Of a DNA stretch of 64,000 bases, positions 35,258 through 46,980 are shown one piece after another; the first letter of the stretch is position 1, and each line of letters opens with the position of its first letter. The notes under the pieces were generated by a model, which was not told the origin of the DNA, did no database searches, and saw only the letters and a list, made by a program, of their open reading frames with translations. This stretch comes from Bretschneidera sinensis. Lineage: Eukaryota > Streptophyta > Magnoliopsida > Brassicales > Akaniaceae. The translations under genes and the position numbers were made by a program. The stretch spans positions 18,254,501 to 18,318,500 of the forward strand of contig CM043705.1 of NCBI GenBank assembly GCA_023935145.1. The letters run 5' to 3'.

Positions 35258-35992
35258 TATGAATAAAACTTAGAAGTGAATTTGCAATTTATTCTTAAAA
35301 TTTTATAGATATCAACCTGTAGACCCGTGACTATGCCCAAGCCACATAAGCAAACCAATGATTAGGTTAGCAAAGTATACCCATAAGAAAAAGAAAGAAA
35401 ATATAAAGATAGATTCGCAAAAAAGAAAGCGATGAGGGACTTATTACTAAAATTCTTTCTCTAAGACCACTTCTTTAGGAGCTGCCTTGTCTTGAATCAA
35501 GATAGAACAAAAAGACCAAAACCCTTGACCACAAATGGCCAAATCAGAATAATTTTATACTCCATTATAAGCCAGAGAGGAAAACTAAAGGAAGCCCCAA
35601 CCCAATCAGAGTTCAATGGAACAAAAGACACCTACATTTTTAATTATTGAAATAAAAATCAAAAAATAAAAAGAAATTGATCCATCAAAGGATTCCATGT
35701 TTATCTGTCTCCTATGGCCATAATAACATGTTGATATGTTTGAATAATGACCATCCATTTCTTTTCCCTTCTCCTCTGTAGTTTTCATTCTCACAATCTG
35801 AAATAATCAAAACGACTCATATTCTCAAGATCTAATCTTTTCTTCACTATTTATCTTCTTTGATCAATTTACAGATAATGATCACATGCTAATTCATTTA
35901 TCAATATGACAGCCAGCTAAACCCAACAGATTAACTCATGAAGCAAACTGAAGATTTAGGGGGACGGGGAAGACAAAAAGAAAAAAACAGAA
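35258..35992. other. Downstream flank of the minus-strand host gene
   Basis: No ORF with protein character. 35600-35980 probably includes the 3' untranslated region of the 35993-36817 gene; several AATAAA-like words on the minus strand make the polyadenylation site ambiguous. Confidence 0.4.
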
Positions 35993-36817
35993 TTATCTCT
36001 TCTTCTTTTTAACCTTACTATTACAGAAGAGTGAACCGAACCCGAAAAAACTCACAGTTGCATTGGAAATGAATGGAGGTGAAGGAAAATTGAGAACAGG
36101 ACTAACTCGAACCCCATTTCCATAAGATCCACAACTCTTCTTTAAAGGAGGCTTTTGTGCTGATGAATTATACAAAAAGTGCGTACTAGAACTTGATACC
36201 GATGATTTTCTTGAAATGGATGACTGCTTTTGCAAATGTTGCTGCTTCTGATTGTGAGATTGCTTTGAAAGCACGGTAGATTTTTTATTTGGAGCTGAAC
36301 CAGTTGAGTTGCTTCGCGAAAGAAACTGTAATTGGCGGAGTAGGCCTTTGCTTCGCGTACTATCACAATTAAGGCTGCTACTTCTCTTGAATTGCCAGAA
36401 AAATTTCGATGAAGGCTTCTCATCATCTTCATCAAGACTCATTGACAGCAATTCTTTCAATCTCTTCTTTCCAGTGTTCTCTGTATTAGTAATAGTAGTA
36501 GTTTTCTGGTGAGGATGAGAGGGAACCGAATCAGATTGACGAACTTGTTTTGTATTAATATCTACTACTGGTTTCTTGATTTCAATGGGAAGAATCTTGC
36601 CATTAGAGAAGAGTTCATCAGCTGACGACTGTTCTTGGGACAAGTTTGTTCCAACGCAGAAATCGAAATCAGAACCCGAATCCAAGAGCGATGAGTCTAA
36701 TCTACGGTTGTGATCCTCAACGGTTGGAGAATCTGTTTGGTTGAGATCATGCGAAAACGAGATTCGAGGACTGATTCCTGTGCTTGAAATCTCCGAGTAG
36801 TAAACATCAATCGCCAT
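35993..36817 (-). CDS. Serine-rich, basic-tailed plant protein (MAKR/DUF1645-like)
   Basis: An intact, intronless 274-residue frame. ATG at 36817 (MAIDVYYSEISS) is the first in-frame ATG; no in-frame ATG precedes it. The visible order is an acidic N-terminus with FDFCVG (residues 51-56), ADELFSNGKILPI (66-78), KKRLKELLS (117-125), KRSSSLNC (144-151), a Ser/Gln/Lys-rich stretch (170-215), SYGNGVRVSPVLNFPSPPF (231-249), FFGFGSLF (257-264) and a terminal KVKKKKR. ADELFxxGxxLP plus an NGVRxxPVLN tail fits plant proteins annotated as membrane-associated kinase regulator-like or DUF1645. In characterised MAKR proteins basic patches bind the plasma membrane; that role here is inference. Neighbours are transposons only. 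No signal peptide or membrane helix is seen. Confidence 0.8.
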   Translation of the reverse strand: MAIDVYYSEISSTGISPRISFSHDLNQTDSPTVEDHNRRLDSSLLDSGSDFDFCVGTNLSQEQSSADELFSNGKILPIEIKKPVVDINTKQVRQSDSVPSHPHQKTTTITNTENTGKKRLKELLSMSLDEDDEKPSSKFFWQFKRSSSLNCDSTRSKGLLRQLQFLSRSNSTGSAPNKKSTVLSKQSHNQKQQHLQKQSSISRKSSVSSSSTHFLYNSSAQKPPLKKSCGSYGNGVRVSPVLNFPSPPFISNATVSFFGFGSLFCNSKVKKKKR

Positions 36818-37807
36818 AGTTACAGGAGCCCTCCTCACATAAACAACGAGCCAAGAAATATTTCAAGCTCTAGCTAGCTTAATTCCCCATTCAAGAATGC
36901 CGGGATAAGTTTCAAAATATAAAACTATCAGCCAATTTCCCCAAGAGATGGCATTAAATATAATGGATTTGGAGTTAAAAGTCAGAAATTGCAGCTTTAG
37001 CTTTTTCTTTTTGTCTAAGCTAAAAAGAGTATCTACCAACATTGGAGGAACAATGATGGAGATTGAAGTTAACAGGAAAAAAGAAGAATAAAGAGAATGA
37101 AAGCTGTTGAAATTATGCACCGAAAGCCTATAAAAGGATCTTCTCTAGCTAGGTGAGGTTCCAAAGAAACTTTCACTTTACCAATAGAACCCCCCAAATC
37201 ATAGTGTAAGAGATACCTTTACTAATATGGGTGCATCTGATTACTAATATGGGTGCATCTGATTGGGTTAGGGGGTGGATCTAATCTGGATTAACAATAA
37301 GATTTGCATTAGATCTAGGGGAATCACCCCTGGATTTTTCAATTGTATTTGATAAATTCTAACATTTTCAATCAAAATATGAGAAGGGCTTTGATGGTTT
37401 TGTCTAAATGGTGGAGACACAAGATTGATAATTGATAAGGCTAACATTTGCATGTCACGCGAGGTAGGGTCCATTATTTCTTGTGAATAATGGAGTTGGC
37501 AAAAATTATAAGCCTTTTATACTGGGAATTATTGTTGAAATGCTCGCATATATCATACAGAATTTAACAATGACATGCAATTGACAAATCGTTATGACTG
37601 CAAAAAGCTAGGCCAAAAGACAGGAGGAGGAGGTATTGTAAAGGTAAACAACAAGTTGTGTTCCTATATCACCAAGATTAACAACTGGAACAGAGAAGTT
37701 GTGTCCTACAGCAACAAATTATATCCATTGAAGGATACAGCTTTTTCCGCGATTTTTATATTTTACAACTCTACCATTGATGTAGACTTTTAAGAAATTT
37801 TACACCC
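36818..37807. other. Upstream region of the minus-strand host gene
   Basis: Likely holds the promoter and 5' untranslated region of the 35993-36817 gene. No TATA box in a convincing place was found; a minus-strand TATAAAAGG lies far upstream, near 37511-37519. A 22-bp direct duplication (ACTAATATGGGTGCATCTGA plus TT) occurs at 37221-37242 and 37243-37264. Confidence 0.45.
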
Positions 37808-37876
37808 GAGTGAGAGGAGAAATTCTTATTTACACCTGCTGCAAAACTGTTAGAAAAATTAGCGTTTAGAGTTGAT

Positions 37877-38469
37877 CAGTGCTTTCACATGCGAAAGCGT
37901 TAAACGAGGTATTTTACCTCGAAGCGTTGGGCGTAAGTCTTTTGAATACGTTGAGGCGTTTCAAAATTTTAATAAAATAATATTAATTAATTAATTAGAA
38001 TAATAAAAATAAAAATAATTTAAATTTAAATTAATTAATTTTTATCAAAGTTTAATACTTTACTAACTCTCTATAATATCATAATTATAATTTTATAAAT
38101 ATTTATATATTTATATATAAATTATATGAAGTATAACTTATATTTCTATATTATTGTAATTTATAAGAGATTAATTAAATAGTTTGTAATTATTATTAAA
38201 CTAGATAGCATGTATTATATATTTATGAAGTGTAGTAATGTCACAACAAGAACACTAGCTTAGTGCGTAAGACCTATGACACTCATTAGGTCATGGGTTA
38301 GAGCCTTTAACTTGCATTTTTTTCCCAAATTTTAAGCTCTTTAAAAAAAATTCACGAGGTGTATGCCCCAAGAAAAAAGGCGAGCGCCTAGCAGAATGAA
38401 TGCCCAACTTTTCATGCCTTAAGGCGTTTTCAAAACGTCTATCCTCTGGGCACGTCTTTTAAAACACTG
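37877..38469. mobile_element. hAT-type non-autonomous element inside the 5' LTR of element C
   Basis: 593 bp between perfect 8-bp duplications GAGTTGAT (37869-37876 and 38470-38477). Ends are CAGTGCTTTCACATG and (complemented right end) CAGTGTTTTAAAAGACG. The end type CAGTG and an 8-bp duplication are hAT traits. It contains GCGTTRRRCG words near both ends and an AT-rich middle. No transposase. The 3' LTR of the host element lacks it. Confidence 0.92.
38256..38305 (+). repeat. tRNA-like head (SINE-like A and B boxes) inside the hAT element
   Basis: A-box-like TAGCTTAGTGCG (38256-38267) and B-box-like GGGTTAGAGCC (38295-38305), followed by a T-rich stretch. Spacing and order match RNA polymerase III internal promoters of tRNA-derived SINEs. 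It is not a functional tRNA: no cloverleaf closes. Confidence 0.45.
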
Positions 38470-39133
38470 GAGTTGATTTTGAACCATAACAATATGAGAG
38501 TAAAGAGTTGTTTGAAAACCGAAAAGACATAGTTTAAATCATATAGTTGTGATTTAAACAGAAAATGTGTGAGATTAAATCAAAAGGCAACAGTTTAAAT
38601 CAAAGGTTGTGATTTAAACAGAAAATGTGTGATATTTTAATTAATTTTTAACTGTTTTTTTAACAGACACGATCTGACAATTAAAAACTAACAGACATGA
38701 TCGTAAAGCTCTATTTAAATCTGGAAAAATCATGTCTTTCCAACTGGAAAAATATATCTTTTCAGAACCATTTGAAGATGTGTTTGTGCACTTATAAATA
38801 CCCATCACTTCCCACTTTCAGAACACAATAATTTTTCATTCTTTCTTCTCTCTTCTTTCTCTCAAAACTCTGCCAGAATATTCTCATTATTTCAAAGCAG
38901 AGTTAAATCAGAAGTTCTTCAGATTTTGTTATCTACAAACTTCAAACAAGAGACTTAGTTGTATCCTTGAGGACTATTCGTCTATAAACCATAGCAAACT
39001 TGTTTATACAAGTGGGGACGAATAAAGCCTTAAAGATAGTGTTTACAACATGCCTCTAAGTCTTGATTCTTATATTTTGTTCTTATTTACAAATTTTTAT
39101 AACAATTTTAAGGTTTTATTTCTATCCAACAAA

Positions 39134-42100
39134 ATGGAGACAAAATTATTCAAGGAAATGAATCAAGACTTCGTCAAGCTTGACATATTCGATGGAAATA
39201 ATTTCAACCAGTGACAATACAAGATTATGTTCTTGCTTACAGAGTTGAAAATCTCCTACATATTGGATCCTAATCTGCAGCCTATTCCTGATGATATAGT
39301 ACCTAAGGAATGAGAACAGCCTTAAACAGCAGTGATAAAAAAAAAACTAAAGAAAGAAATGAAGAAAAGAGAGGAGGACAAGTTGTTGTGTCGTGAGCAT
39401 ATTCTCAACACATTATCAGATCGCTTTCACGATCTGTTTATCGGCATCAAATCTGCTCATGATATCTGGAATGCTCTTGAATATAAATACAAAGCGAATG
39501 AAGAAGGTATGAATAAGTATTTAGTTTCTAAATACTTTTATTTTAAAATAGTTAACAATAAACATGTTTTAGAACAATTACATGAATTACAAGTTATTAT
39601 CAATAAACTCCGATCTTTAAAAATTATTTTATCTGAATCATTCCAAGTATGGGCTATTAGAGCTAAACTTTCCCCTTTGTGGAAGGATTATGAAAAAAGA
39701 TTGTTGTACAAGTCTAAGGACTATAATTTAAAACAAATTCAAAAACATTTTCGTATTGAAGATGAGTCACATTTACGTAACAAAAGTAATAATGTTCAAA
39801 GTGGTCCTAAAGTGCATCATATGGAGGCTAATAAAACTAAAAACCATGCTTTACAAGTGAAAGATGGAGGAAAATTTAAGAAGAATGCAAGAAAGAAGAA
39901 AGGGAAATCCCATGTGTTTGGTAAACCCGAATACTATACTCATGAATGCAAATTTCACAAAAGTATAGACGTCAACAAGGCTAACATGGTTAAGGAGAAC
40001 CTTATCGCAATGATCATCAATCTGAGCCTTGTGACTATGATCTCCAAGGTTAATATGGCAAATGAGGTGTATGGATGGTGGTTAGATTCTAGTGTTACTG
40101 TCCACATGTGCACTGACAAATGAATGTTCAAGACATTCGTGGACGTGAATAATGGACAAGAAATGCAAATGGAAAACTGTAACGACCAATCCCGTGTTGG
40201 CCACCCCCGAAACGGTGTCATCATATTTTGAATTCTCAGCACGACACATATATGCAACAATGAAAATAAATAACACCCAAAAGTAATTTTTTCATAAATC
40301 CTCAACCCTCAACAGGAGAGTTACATCAATCTGATATTTAAACATCCTATACAACATAAAATGCATGAAGATTTACGAATAAATTTTTTTTTTATTTTAT
40401 TTTCTCATTAGTCTGAGGATGTTGACACGTATGTGGCTTACAGAAAATGATTTTTTTGTAACCTCAACTCACCAACTATTTGTCAAGCCTGCTACCTGAA
40501 AATCATTGTACAATGAGGAGTGAGTTTCACAGGCTCAGTGAATTAAATTTACTAAAAGTACTCATTAGTATAAATAGTCTTTTAATATTTAAATCAATTT
40601 ATATCTCCTACACATGATACTAGCACTCTACTATCACTACCCATGTCATAATATCCATTCTCTATCATTCTCTTCCTCTTATTTATTGGTTCACCTCAAT
40701 ACCATCAATTATTTCATAATTACCTCGCAATGAGGTTCACATTATAAAGTCTATCATTTAGATAGTTCTTGTCACCATAACAATAACATACCACACCTCA
40801 GCATTTCAATCATCTTATCGCCATAACTATCTCTTTCTGTGAGACTCAATCATCTATAATTATATTCACAATAATACACCACACCTCAACATTTCAATAA
40901 TCTTATCATCATAACTGTCTCTTTCCGTGAGACTCAATCATCTATAATTAAATTCACAATTAATACATTACACATCAGTATTTCAATATGCAAGCAATAA
41001 TTAAAACAGATACAATGCATGAATGATTATGATGGGAACGTCTTCCCACATGTCGACAGGTTGTTATTATTTTAGACCGGCCCCCTCCCGAAAAACCACA
41101 TCATCTACTTGTATTGCTGAGTCTTCTTCTTTATAGCATAGTCTTTTAGCACATATTAATTCTGGTTATTTAAAAAGCATGCATAAATTGGAATTAATAA
41201 ATATTGAAAATGATGACTTAAGAAAATGTGAAATATGTGTTCAATCTAAAATGATAAAGAAACATTTTCATAAGGTGCAAAGAGATTCACAAATTTTAAG
41301 TCTAATACATTTAGATTTATGTGAATTAAATTGTATGTTAACAAGAGCTGAAAAAAGGATATTTTATTACTTTCGTGGATGATGCAAATAGATATTTGTA
41401 TGTTTACTTAATAAGATCCAAATATGAAGCTTTTGATATATTTAAGAAATATAAATAAGAAGTAGAAAATCAACATGATAAAAAGATTAAAATTCTTCGT
41501 TCTAATAGAGGTGGTGAATATTTTTTAAATGATTTTGATCAATTCTGTGAAATACATCAACGCACTGCACCTTACACACCATAACAGAATGGTTTGGCTG
41601 AAAGAAAAAACCATTCTTTAGTAGAAATGGTTAATTGCATGCTTGTAAATTACCATTAAACTTATAGGGAGAAGCAATTTTTACTATATGTCATATTCAT
41701 AATAGAATTCCAGTAAAGAAAACAAAATTGAGTCCTTATGAAATCTAGAAAGGTAGAAAGACTAACTTAAATTATTTTAAAGTGTGAGGGTGTTTAACAT
41801 ATTGTAGAATTGCAGACCTAAAAGAAAAAAAAGTTAGGACCTAGAGCTATTAAAAGTGTATTTGTTGGATATGCTAAAAATAGTAAGGCCTATAGATTTC
41901 TTGATTTGGAGTCTAGCATTATTATTGAGTCACGTGATGTAGAATTTTTTGAAAATAAGTTTTTTTTACTGATTTTGAGATTATAGAAAAAGAGTCTCAA
42001 AGATATGAGTCTAATGAAGATTTAAGACCGAAAATTAATAATAGAGAAACAAATATTTCTGAAATAATTCTTAAACTTAGACGGGGTATTAAGGCGAGAA

Positions 42101-43766
42101 AAGAGAAGACTTTGGACCCTGATTTCATTTCTTCTCAATCATTGCTATTTCTGGTTGAAGGTGACCAAAATAATAATGTATTGAATAAAATACCTATAGT
42201 GTTTAACCTCGAAGATGATCCTACAACCTTTAAGGAAGCTATAGTTTCAAGAGATGCTTCTTTTTGGAAAGAAGCCATTAATGATGAGATGGATTCTATA
42301 ATGGGTAACAATAATTGGGTATTAGTAGATTTACCCAAAGGATCAAAACCTATTGGGTGTATGTGGGTTTTTAGGAGAAAATATAATATCGATTAGACTA
42401 TTCAAACTTTTAAAGCAAGACTAGTAGCTAAAGGTTTTAGACAAAAAGAAGGGATTGATTATTTTGACACTTATGCACCAATTGTACGTATTACTTATAT
42501 TCAAGTCCTTATAACTTTAGCATCCATTTATAATATGTATATTCACCAAATGGATGTAAAAATTGCTTTCTTAAATGGGGATTTAAATGAGAAAGTATAT
42601 ATGAAACAACCCGAAGAGTGTGTTCTTCCATGCAATGAAAATAAAGTGTGCAAATTAGTTAAATATCTTTATGGTCTAAAACAAGCCTCAAAACAATGGT
42701 ATGAGAAATTTAATTATGTTATTTTATCCTTTGATTTTAAACATAATAGTGCTAATATATGCATTTACTCCAAATTTACCAAAAACTATGGTGTGATAGT
42801 TTGTTTATATGTTGATGATATGTTGATCATCAGTACTAACATAGAAGGAGTAAATGAAACTAAGAAGTATTTGTCTTCTGTCTTTAAGATGAAAGACTTG
42901 GGTGAAGCAGATACAATATTAGTAATTAAAATTAAGAAATATAGTGGGTGTTATGCTTTAAGTCAATCTCACTATATTGAGAAAGTGTTAACTAAGTTTA
43001 AACATCTTAGTTTCAAATAGTATAATACTCCTTTTGATCCAAGTATCAAATTACAAAATAATTCTGGTAGAGCAATGGCACAACTTGAATACGCTAGTGC
43101 TATTGGAAATCTAATGTATGCAGTGCACTGCACTAGACCATATATTTCATATTTTGTGTGTAAACTTAGTAGATATACTAGTAATCCTAGTATAGAATAC
43201 TGGAAAGTCATTAGTAGGATAATGAGATATCTCAAGAAGACCAGTGGTTTAGGACTGTTTTACAATAGTTACCCAAGTGTATTAGAAGAATACACTAATG
43301 CGAGTTAGATTACAAACGTGGGAGATAACAAATCCACAAGTGGGTGGATATTCACCCTTGGTGGGGGTGCAATTTCTTGGGCAAACAAGAAACAAACTTA
43401 TATATCTCACTCAACTATGGAATCCGAATTTATTTCCCTAGCGACAATAGCGAAGGAAGCCAATGGATTAAGAATATGTTGTTAGATATCAAATTGTGGC
43501 CTAGTCCAATGCCTCTTGTTTCACTTTATTGTGATAGTGAAGCTACTTTATCAAGGACTTATAGTAGTACTTATAACAGTAAGTCTAAACAAATCAATCT
43601 TAGACATGAGTATGTGAGACAATTGATACAAGATAGTATCATTACAATTGTCTATGTAAAGTCAAGTAAGAACTTGGTTGATCTACTTACTAAGGAACTC
43701 GCAAAAGACCTAGTAAGTAGTATATCTAGAGAGATAGAGCTTAAATCATTTAAAAGTCAGCAGTGA
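39134..43766 (+). pseudogene. Decayed copia gag-pol of element C
   Basis: Starts METKLFKEMNQDFVKLDIFDG at 39134. Gag continues with early stops to about 40000. The zinc knuckle is altered (first Cys reads Phe near 39920) and the protease shows WWLDSSVTVHM instead of DSG. A gypsy LTR fragment then replaces the protease-integrase junction. The integrase (41104-41960) keeps the CEICVQSK knuckle part but has RSNRGGEY for RTDRGGEY, so one catalytic Asp is Asn. The reverse transcriptase (42240-43020) keeps LYVDDMLI. RNase H (43075-43766) has a frameshift near 43470. Codon use is AT-rich. The region 43767-44291 is the 3' untranslated part. Confidence 0.88.
40178..41091 (-). repeat. Gypsy LTR fragment inserted in the pol of copia element C
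   Basis: Plus strand TGTAACGACCAATCCCG, then TATATGCAACAATGAAAA, ending after TTTAGACCGGCCCCCTCCCG. It matches the first about 0.9 kb of element A LTRs (10942-11760) and is in the same orientation. It lacks the rest of the LTR. AAAAC occurs at both edges (40173-40177 and about 41092-41096), but copia sequence is missing across the site, so insertion with deletion is likely. Confidence 0.75.
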
Positions 43767-44291
43767 TAGCAACCCAACCTAATGCTAGTAAACCACTAGT
43801 CCTAGATTTTAATGGGTAATAACAAATTACTGTGATTGACTGTTGATATTGTCACAAAGTTGGCCCATAATTGAGAAAGACAATATTGTCTGTTACATTT
43901 TAGAGGATGGGTTAGGCTCTTAATGAAGTTATAGAATACGTTCTAGTAACGGAAACACAAGAGGAACTCCACCTATATGAACGAAGGAGTGGTGCCGCTT
44001 ACTATAGAGAGTTATGGTTTACTTTCTTAAAGTTCATGAAATCATGATATAGCACATGGCCATAATAGTGCTAAATGGAAATTAATTCTCACCGAAATAA
44101 GAGAATTGTATATGTACAGTGGCTCTGGTTGTATCACAAAGGAATGTTGGTTTAACCTAACAGACACCATTCATTTTGATATGACTTTGAGTTGCTTACT
44201 CTAATAGGAGGTTTTAAATTTTATGCATATAAAACTCGAAGATATTGTGGCAGTATTTTTTCAAAATTGGTTTTTCAAACAAGTGGGGGAT

Positions 44292-44950
44292 TGTTAGAAA
44301 AATTAGCATTTATAGCTAATTTTGGACCATTTTAAAACGAGAGTAAAGGGTTGTTTGAAAACCCAAAAGGAATCAGTTTTAAATCATATAGTTGTGATTT
44401 AAACAGAAAATGTGTGAGATTAAATCAAAAGACATTAGTTTAAATCAAATATTGTGATTTAAATAGAAAATATGTTAGATTTTAATTAATTTTTAACTAT
44501 TTTTTAAACAAACACGATCTGGTTCGTTAAAAGCTACCTGGCATGGTCGTAAAGCTCTCATTAAATCTTGAAAAATCATGTCTTTCCAACTGGAAAAACA
44601 TGTATTTCTATAACCATTTGAAGAGTCGTTTCTGCACCTATAAATACCTATCACTTCCCACTTTCATAACACAATAATTTTTCATTCTTTCTTCTCTCTT
44701 TTTTCTCTCAAAACTCTACCAAAATATTCTCATTATTTCAAAGTATAATTAAATCAGAAGTTCTTCTGATTTTGTTGTTTGCAGTCTTCAAACAAGAGAT
44801 TTGGTTGTATCCTAGATGACTATTTGTTTGTAACCCATAGCAAACTTGTTTATACAAGTGAGGACGAATAAAGCATTAAAGATAGTGTTTATAACACGTC
44901 TCTAAATCTTAATTATCATATTTTGTTCTCATTTACAAATTTTTATAACA
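44292..44950 (+). repeat. 3' LTR of copia element C
   Basis: 659 bp, TGTTAGAAAAATTAGC to TTTTTATAACA, uninterrupted. It lets the pre-insertion state of the 5' LTR be read directly. TATA box near 44638-44646. Confidence 0.92.
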
Positions 44951-44973
44951 AAAACATCATTTTTTCATCATAT

Positions 44974-45076
44974 GGAAACTTCACTAGTAATTGTTAGGTA
45001 ACTTCATTAGTAACATCGGTACAGTTACTATTCATGTTACCAGTAAAGTTACCTAACAATTACAAGTGAATTTTCC
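44974..45076. repeat. 43-bp-arm hairpin (103 bp)
   Basis: Left arm 44974-45016 and right arm 45034-45076 pair at 38 of 43 positions around a 17-base loop. The core is TAATTGTTAGGTAACTT. It forms the middle of the 175-bp MITE. Confidence 0.88.
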
Positions 45077-45108
45077 ACCGGTGCAGGTAAAAATTTCTCA
45101 TGTGAGAG

Positions 45109-46010
45109 GGAAGGTCTTAAAATGGGAATAATCTTACGAAAGAATTAATGAACAATTTAAATAGGAATAATCTTGCAATATTGTTCTAAATTGAAGTTAG
45201 ATGATTTTGAGAATATAATTTAATTAATGATATTATTGTAAGTTTAAGTACCTAAACAAAACGAGAGGTGTTTAAATAGTATTTTTTTGGAGTGCCAATA
45301 ACATCACTCAACTTAATATTTCATGTTGGTGTTTTCGAAAACAAGTTATATTCTTTTTAAAAAATATATCTATATTTTTTTAAAATAAATTTCTTTCATA
45401 TTTTTTATTATTTAAAAGCTATTTGTAAAACAATTTTAATGAACACACATTTAGATTAAACATTTGGTTTTGATTAAAATATATCACTATTTAAAACGAA
45501 AGATTATAAATCTAAACATAGTACACCAATATATGTTTTTAGTTGAAAAATAATAAAAGGGTTCTTTTAAATTATTGTTTTCAAAAACAAATTCAGACAT
45601 GTCTATGTTTTGACATTTTAACCGATGTGTTTCACTCTCATGGTAGGAGTGACAACATTGGTACTAACACAAGTAAATATAAATGGATATCAACTAAATC
45701 GGATCGAAGTCGGATTAGAGCTGAGTTCGGTCAGGCTTACACTAAATTTTAAGCTCTATAGATATAGTTCATCCTGATTTGAAAATTCAAGCCTTAATAT
45801 TTGTCTAAACCCGACTTTAATAAGTTAGTCTAAGTTTAAGCCCGACTATCAGGCTTGAATTTCTCTTTTTTTATTATACTCTAAATTAATCCAAAATACA
45901 ATATTACAGGCAAAGAATAATAATAAACAAACCTTACTATAGATTATTGCATTTTCCTCTGTTTTTTCGTTGTATGGAATGTTACAGTAAAATAATGCTA
46001 ACACTAATGT
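45109..46010. other. AT-rich intergenic region
   Basis: No gene seen. TAGGAGTGACAACATTGG at about 45646 looks like a hAT-type left end, with CCCGACT words after it, but I find no matching right end. Confidence 0.35.
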
Positions 46011-46980
46011 CCCATTTGGTTACAGTAATAGAATTAAGACTGTAATGTAATCGAGGTAGTAATGTAATCAAAACTGTAATAGAATCAAGATTGGAATTCA
46101 ATTACATTATTTGGTTAGAACATGGAGAAAACCTTTGAATTGAAGTTGAAATCGATAACAATGTTTGGTTAACATGTTCATACCACTAGAATGAAATCAG
46201 ATTGACTAAAATGTATTTGGTGATAAAATATATATATATATATATAATTAATCATATTAATTATTATATTATATTAATTTATTTATATTGAACATGTTAT
46301 TTTATATTTATTTATTATTTACTTATTAATAATTTATAAGTGTATCATATAATTATCTTATATTAGTATTATTATTTATATATTATATATTATATTATTT
46401 ATGTTAATATATTATATTTTTAGTATAATAATATTATATTATTATTCATATGTATTATTTTATGATTTTATACTTTTTCATGATAATTAATATTATTACC
46501 ATTTTATTATATATATCATACTATTTACTATCATAATATGATATTATTTAACTATCATATATTTAGTTAATTATATTATTGTATTAATATTTATTTTATT
46601 ATTTTCTAATATTTAGTTTATCAATATATGATTTTTATATCAATATAAATAAATTATATTATTATTATATATATTATATATTTACTATAATAATATTATA
46701 TGATTTAACTATATTATATTAGATAATTATATTATTTTCAAATACTTAGTATTATGTTAATATTTAATTATATTGTGAATCCAAAATAAATGAAGGTTAC
46801 AATGTAATGACCATTACACTACTTTAAAAGTGTAATGTCTATTACAACATTTGGGTGTAATAGGTTTTACAATATAATAAAACCCATTACAACCATTTTA
46901 AACCAACCAAATAATGTAATGATCATTACGAGATGAATTAACACTCCATTACAACCTTAATTACTATTATTAAAATGGGG
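46011..46980. mobile_element. MITE-like element with AT-rich core
   Basis: Left CCCATTTGGTTACAGTAATA and, complemented, right CCCCATTTTAATAATAGTAA are imperfect inverted ends, both followed inward by GTAATG-rich sequence. The core (46205-46780) is almost pure A/T. No target duplication could be fixed. No ORF. Confidence 0.5.

Larger units (their letters stand above)
37848..39104 (+). repeat. 5' LTR of copia element C (interrupted)
   Basis: 1257 bp as it stands; subtracting the 593-bp hAT insert and its 8-bp duplication leaves 656 bp, matching the 659-bp 3' LTR. TATA box TATAAATA lies at about 38793-38800, with the equivalent near 44638-44646 in the 3' LTR. Confidence 0.92.
37848..44950 (+). 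mobile_element. Copia element C with TSD, itself invaded twice
   Basis: 5' LTR (37848-39104) begins TGTTAGAAAAATTAGC and ends TTTTTATAACA; the 3' LTR (44292-44950) has the same ends. The target duplication AAAAC is perfect (37843-37847, 44951-44955). CAAGTGGGGGAT before the 3' LTR is the polypurine tract. A standard tRNA-Met primer site is not visible after the 5' LTR. The 5' LTR contains a hAT-type element and pol contains a gypsy LTR fragment. Gag-pol is decayed. Confidence 0.93.
37817..45099. mobile_element. 175-bp foldback MITE split by copia element C
   Basis: With copia element C removed, 37817-37847 and 44956-45099 join into a 175-bp element. Its ends are inverted repeats: GAGAAATTCTTATTTACACC on the left, and on the right the complement of GCAGGTAAAAATTTCTC. 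Flanks are GAGTGAGAG (37808-37816) and ATGTGAGAG (45100-45108), seven of nine equal, which suggests a Mutator-type 9-bp duplication. Inside lies a long hairpin (44974-45076). No ORF. Superfamily is inference. Confidence 0.7.

Noticed and set aside
38256..38305. tRNA gene
   Set aside because: A and B boxes only; arms do not pair into a cloverleaf.
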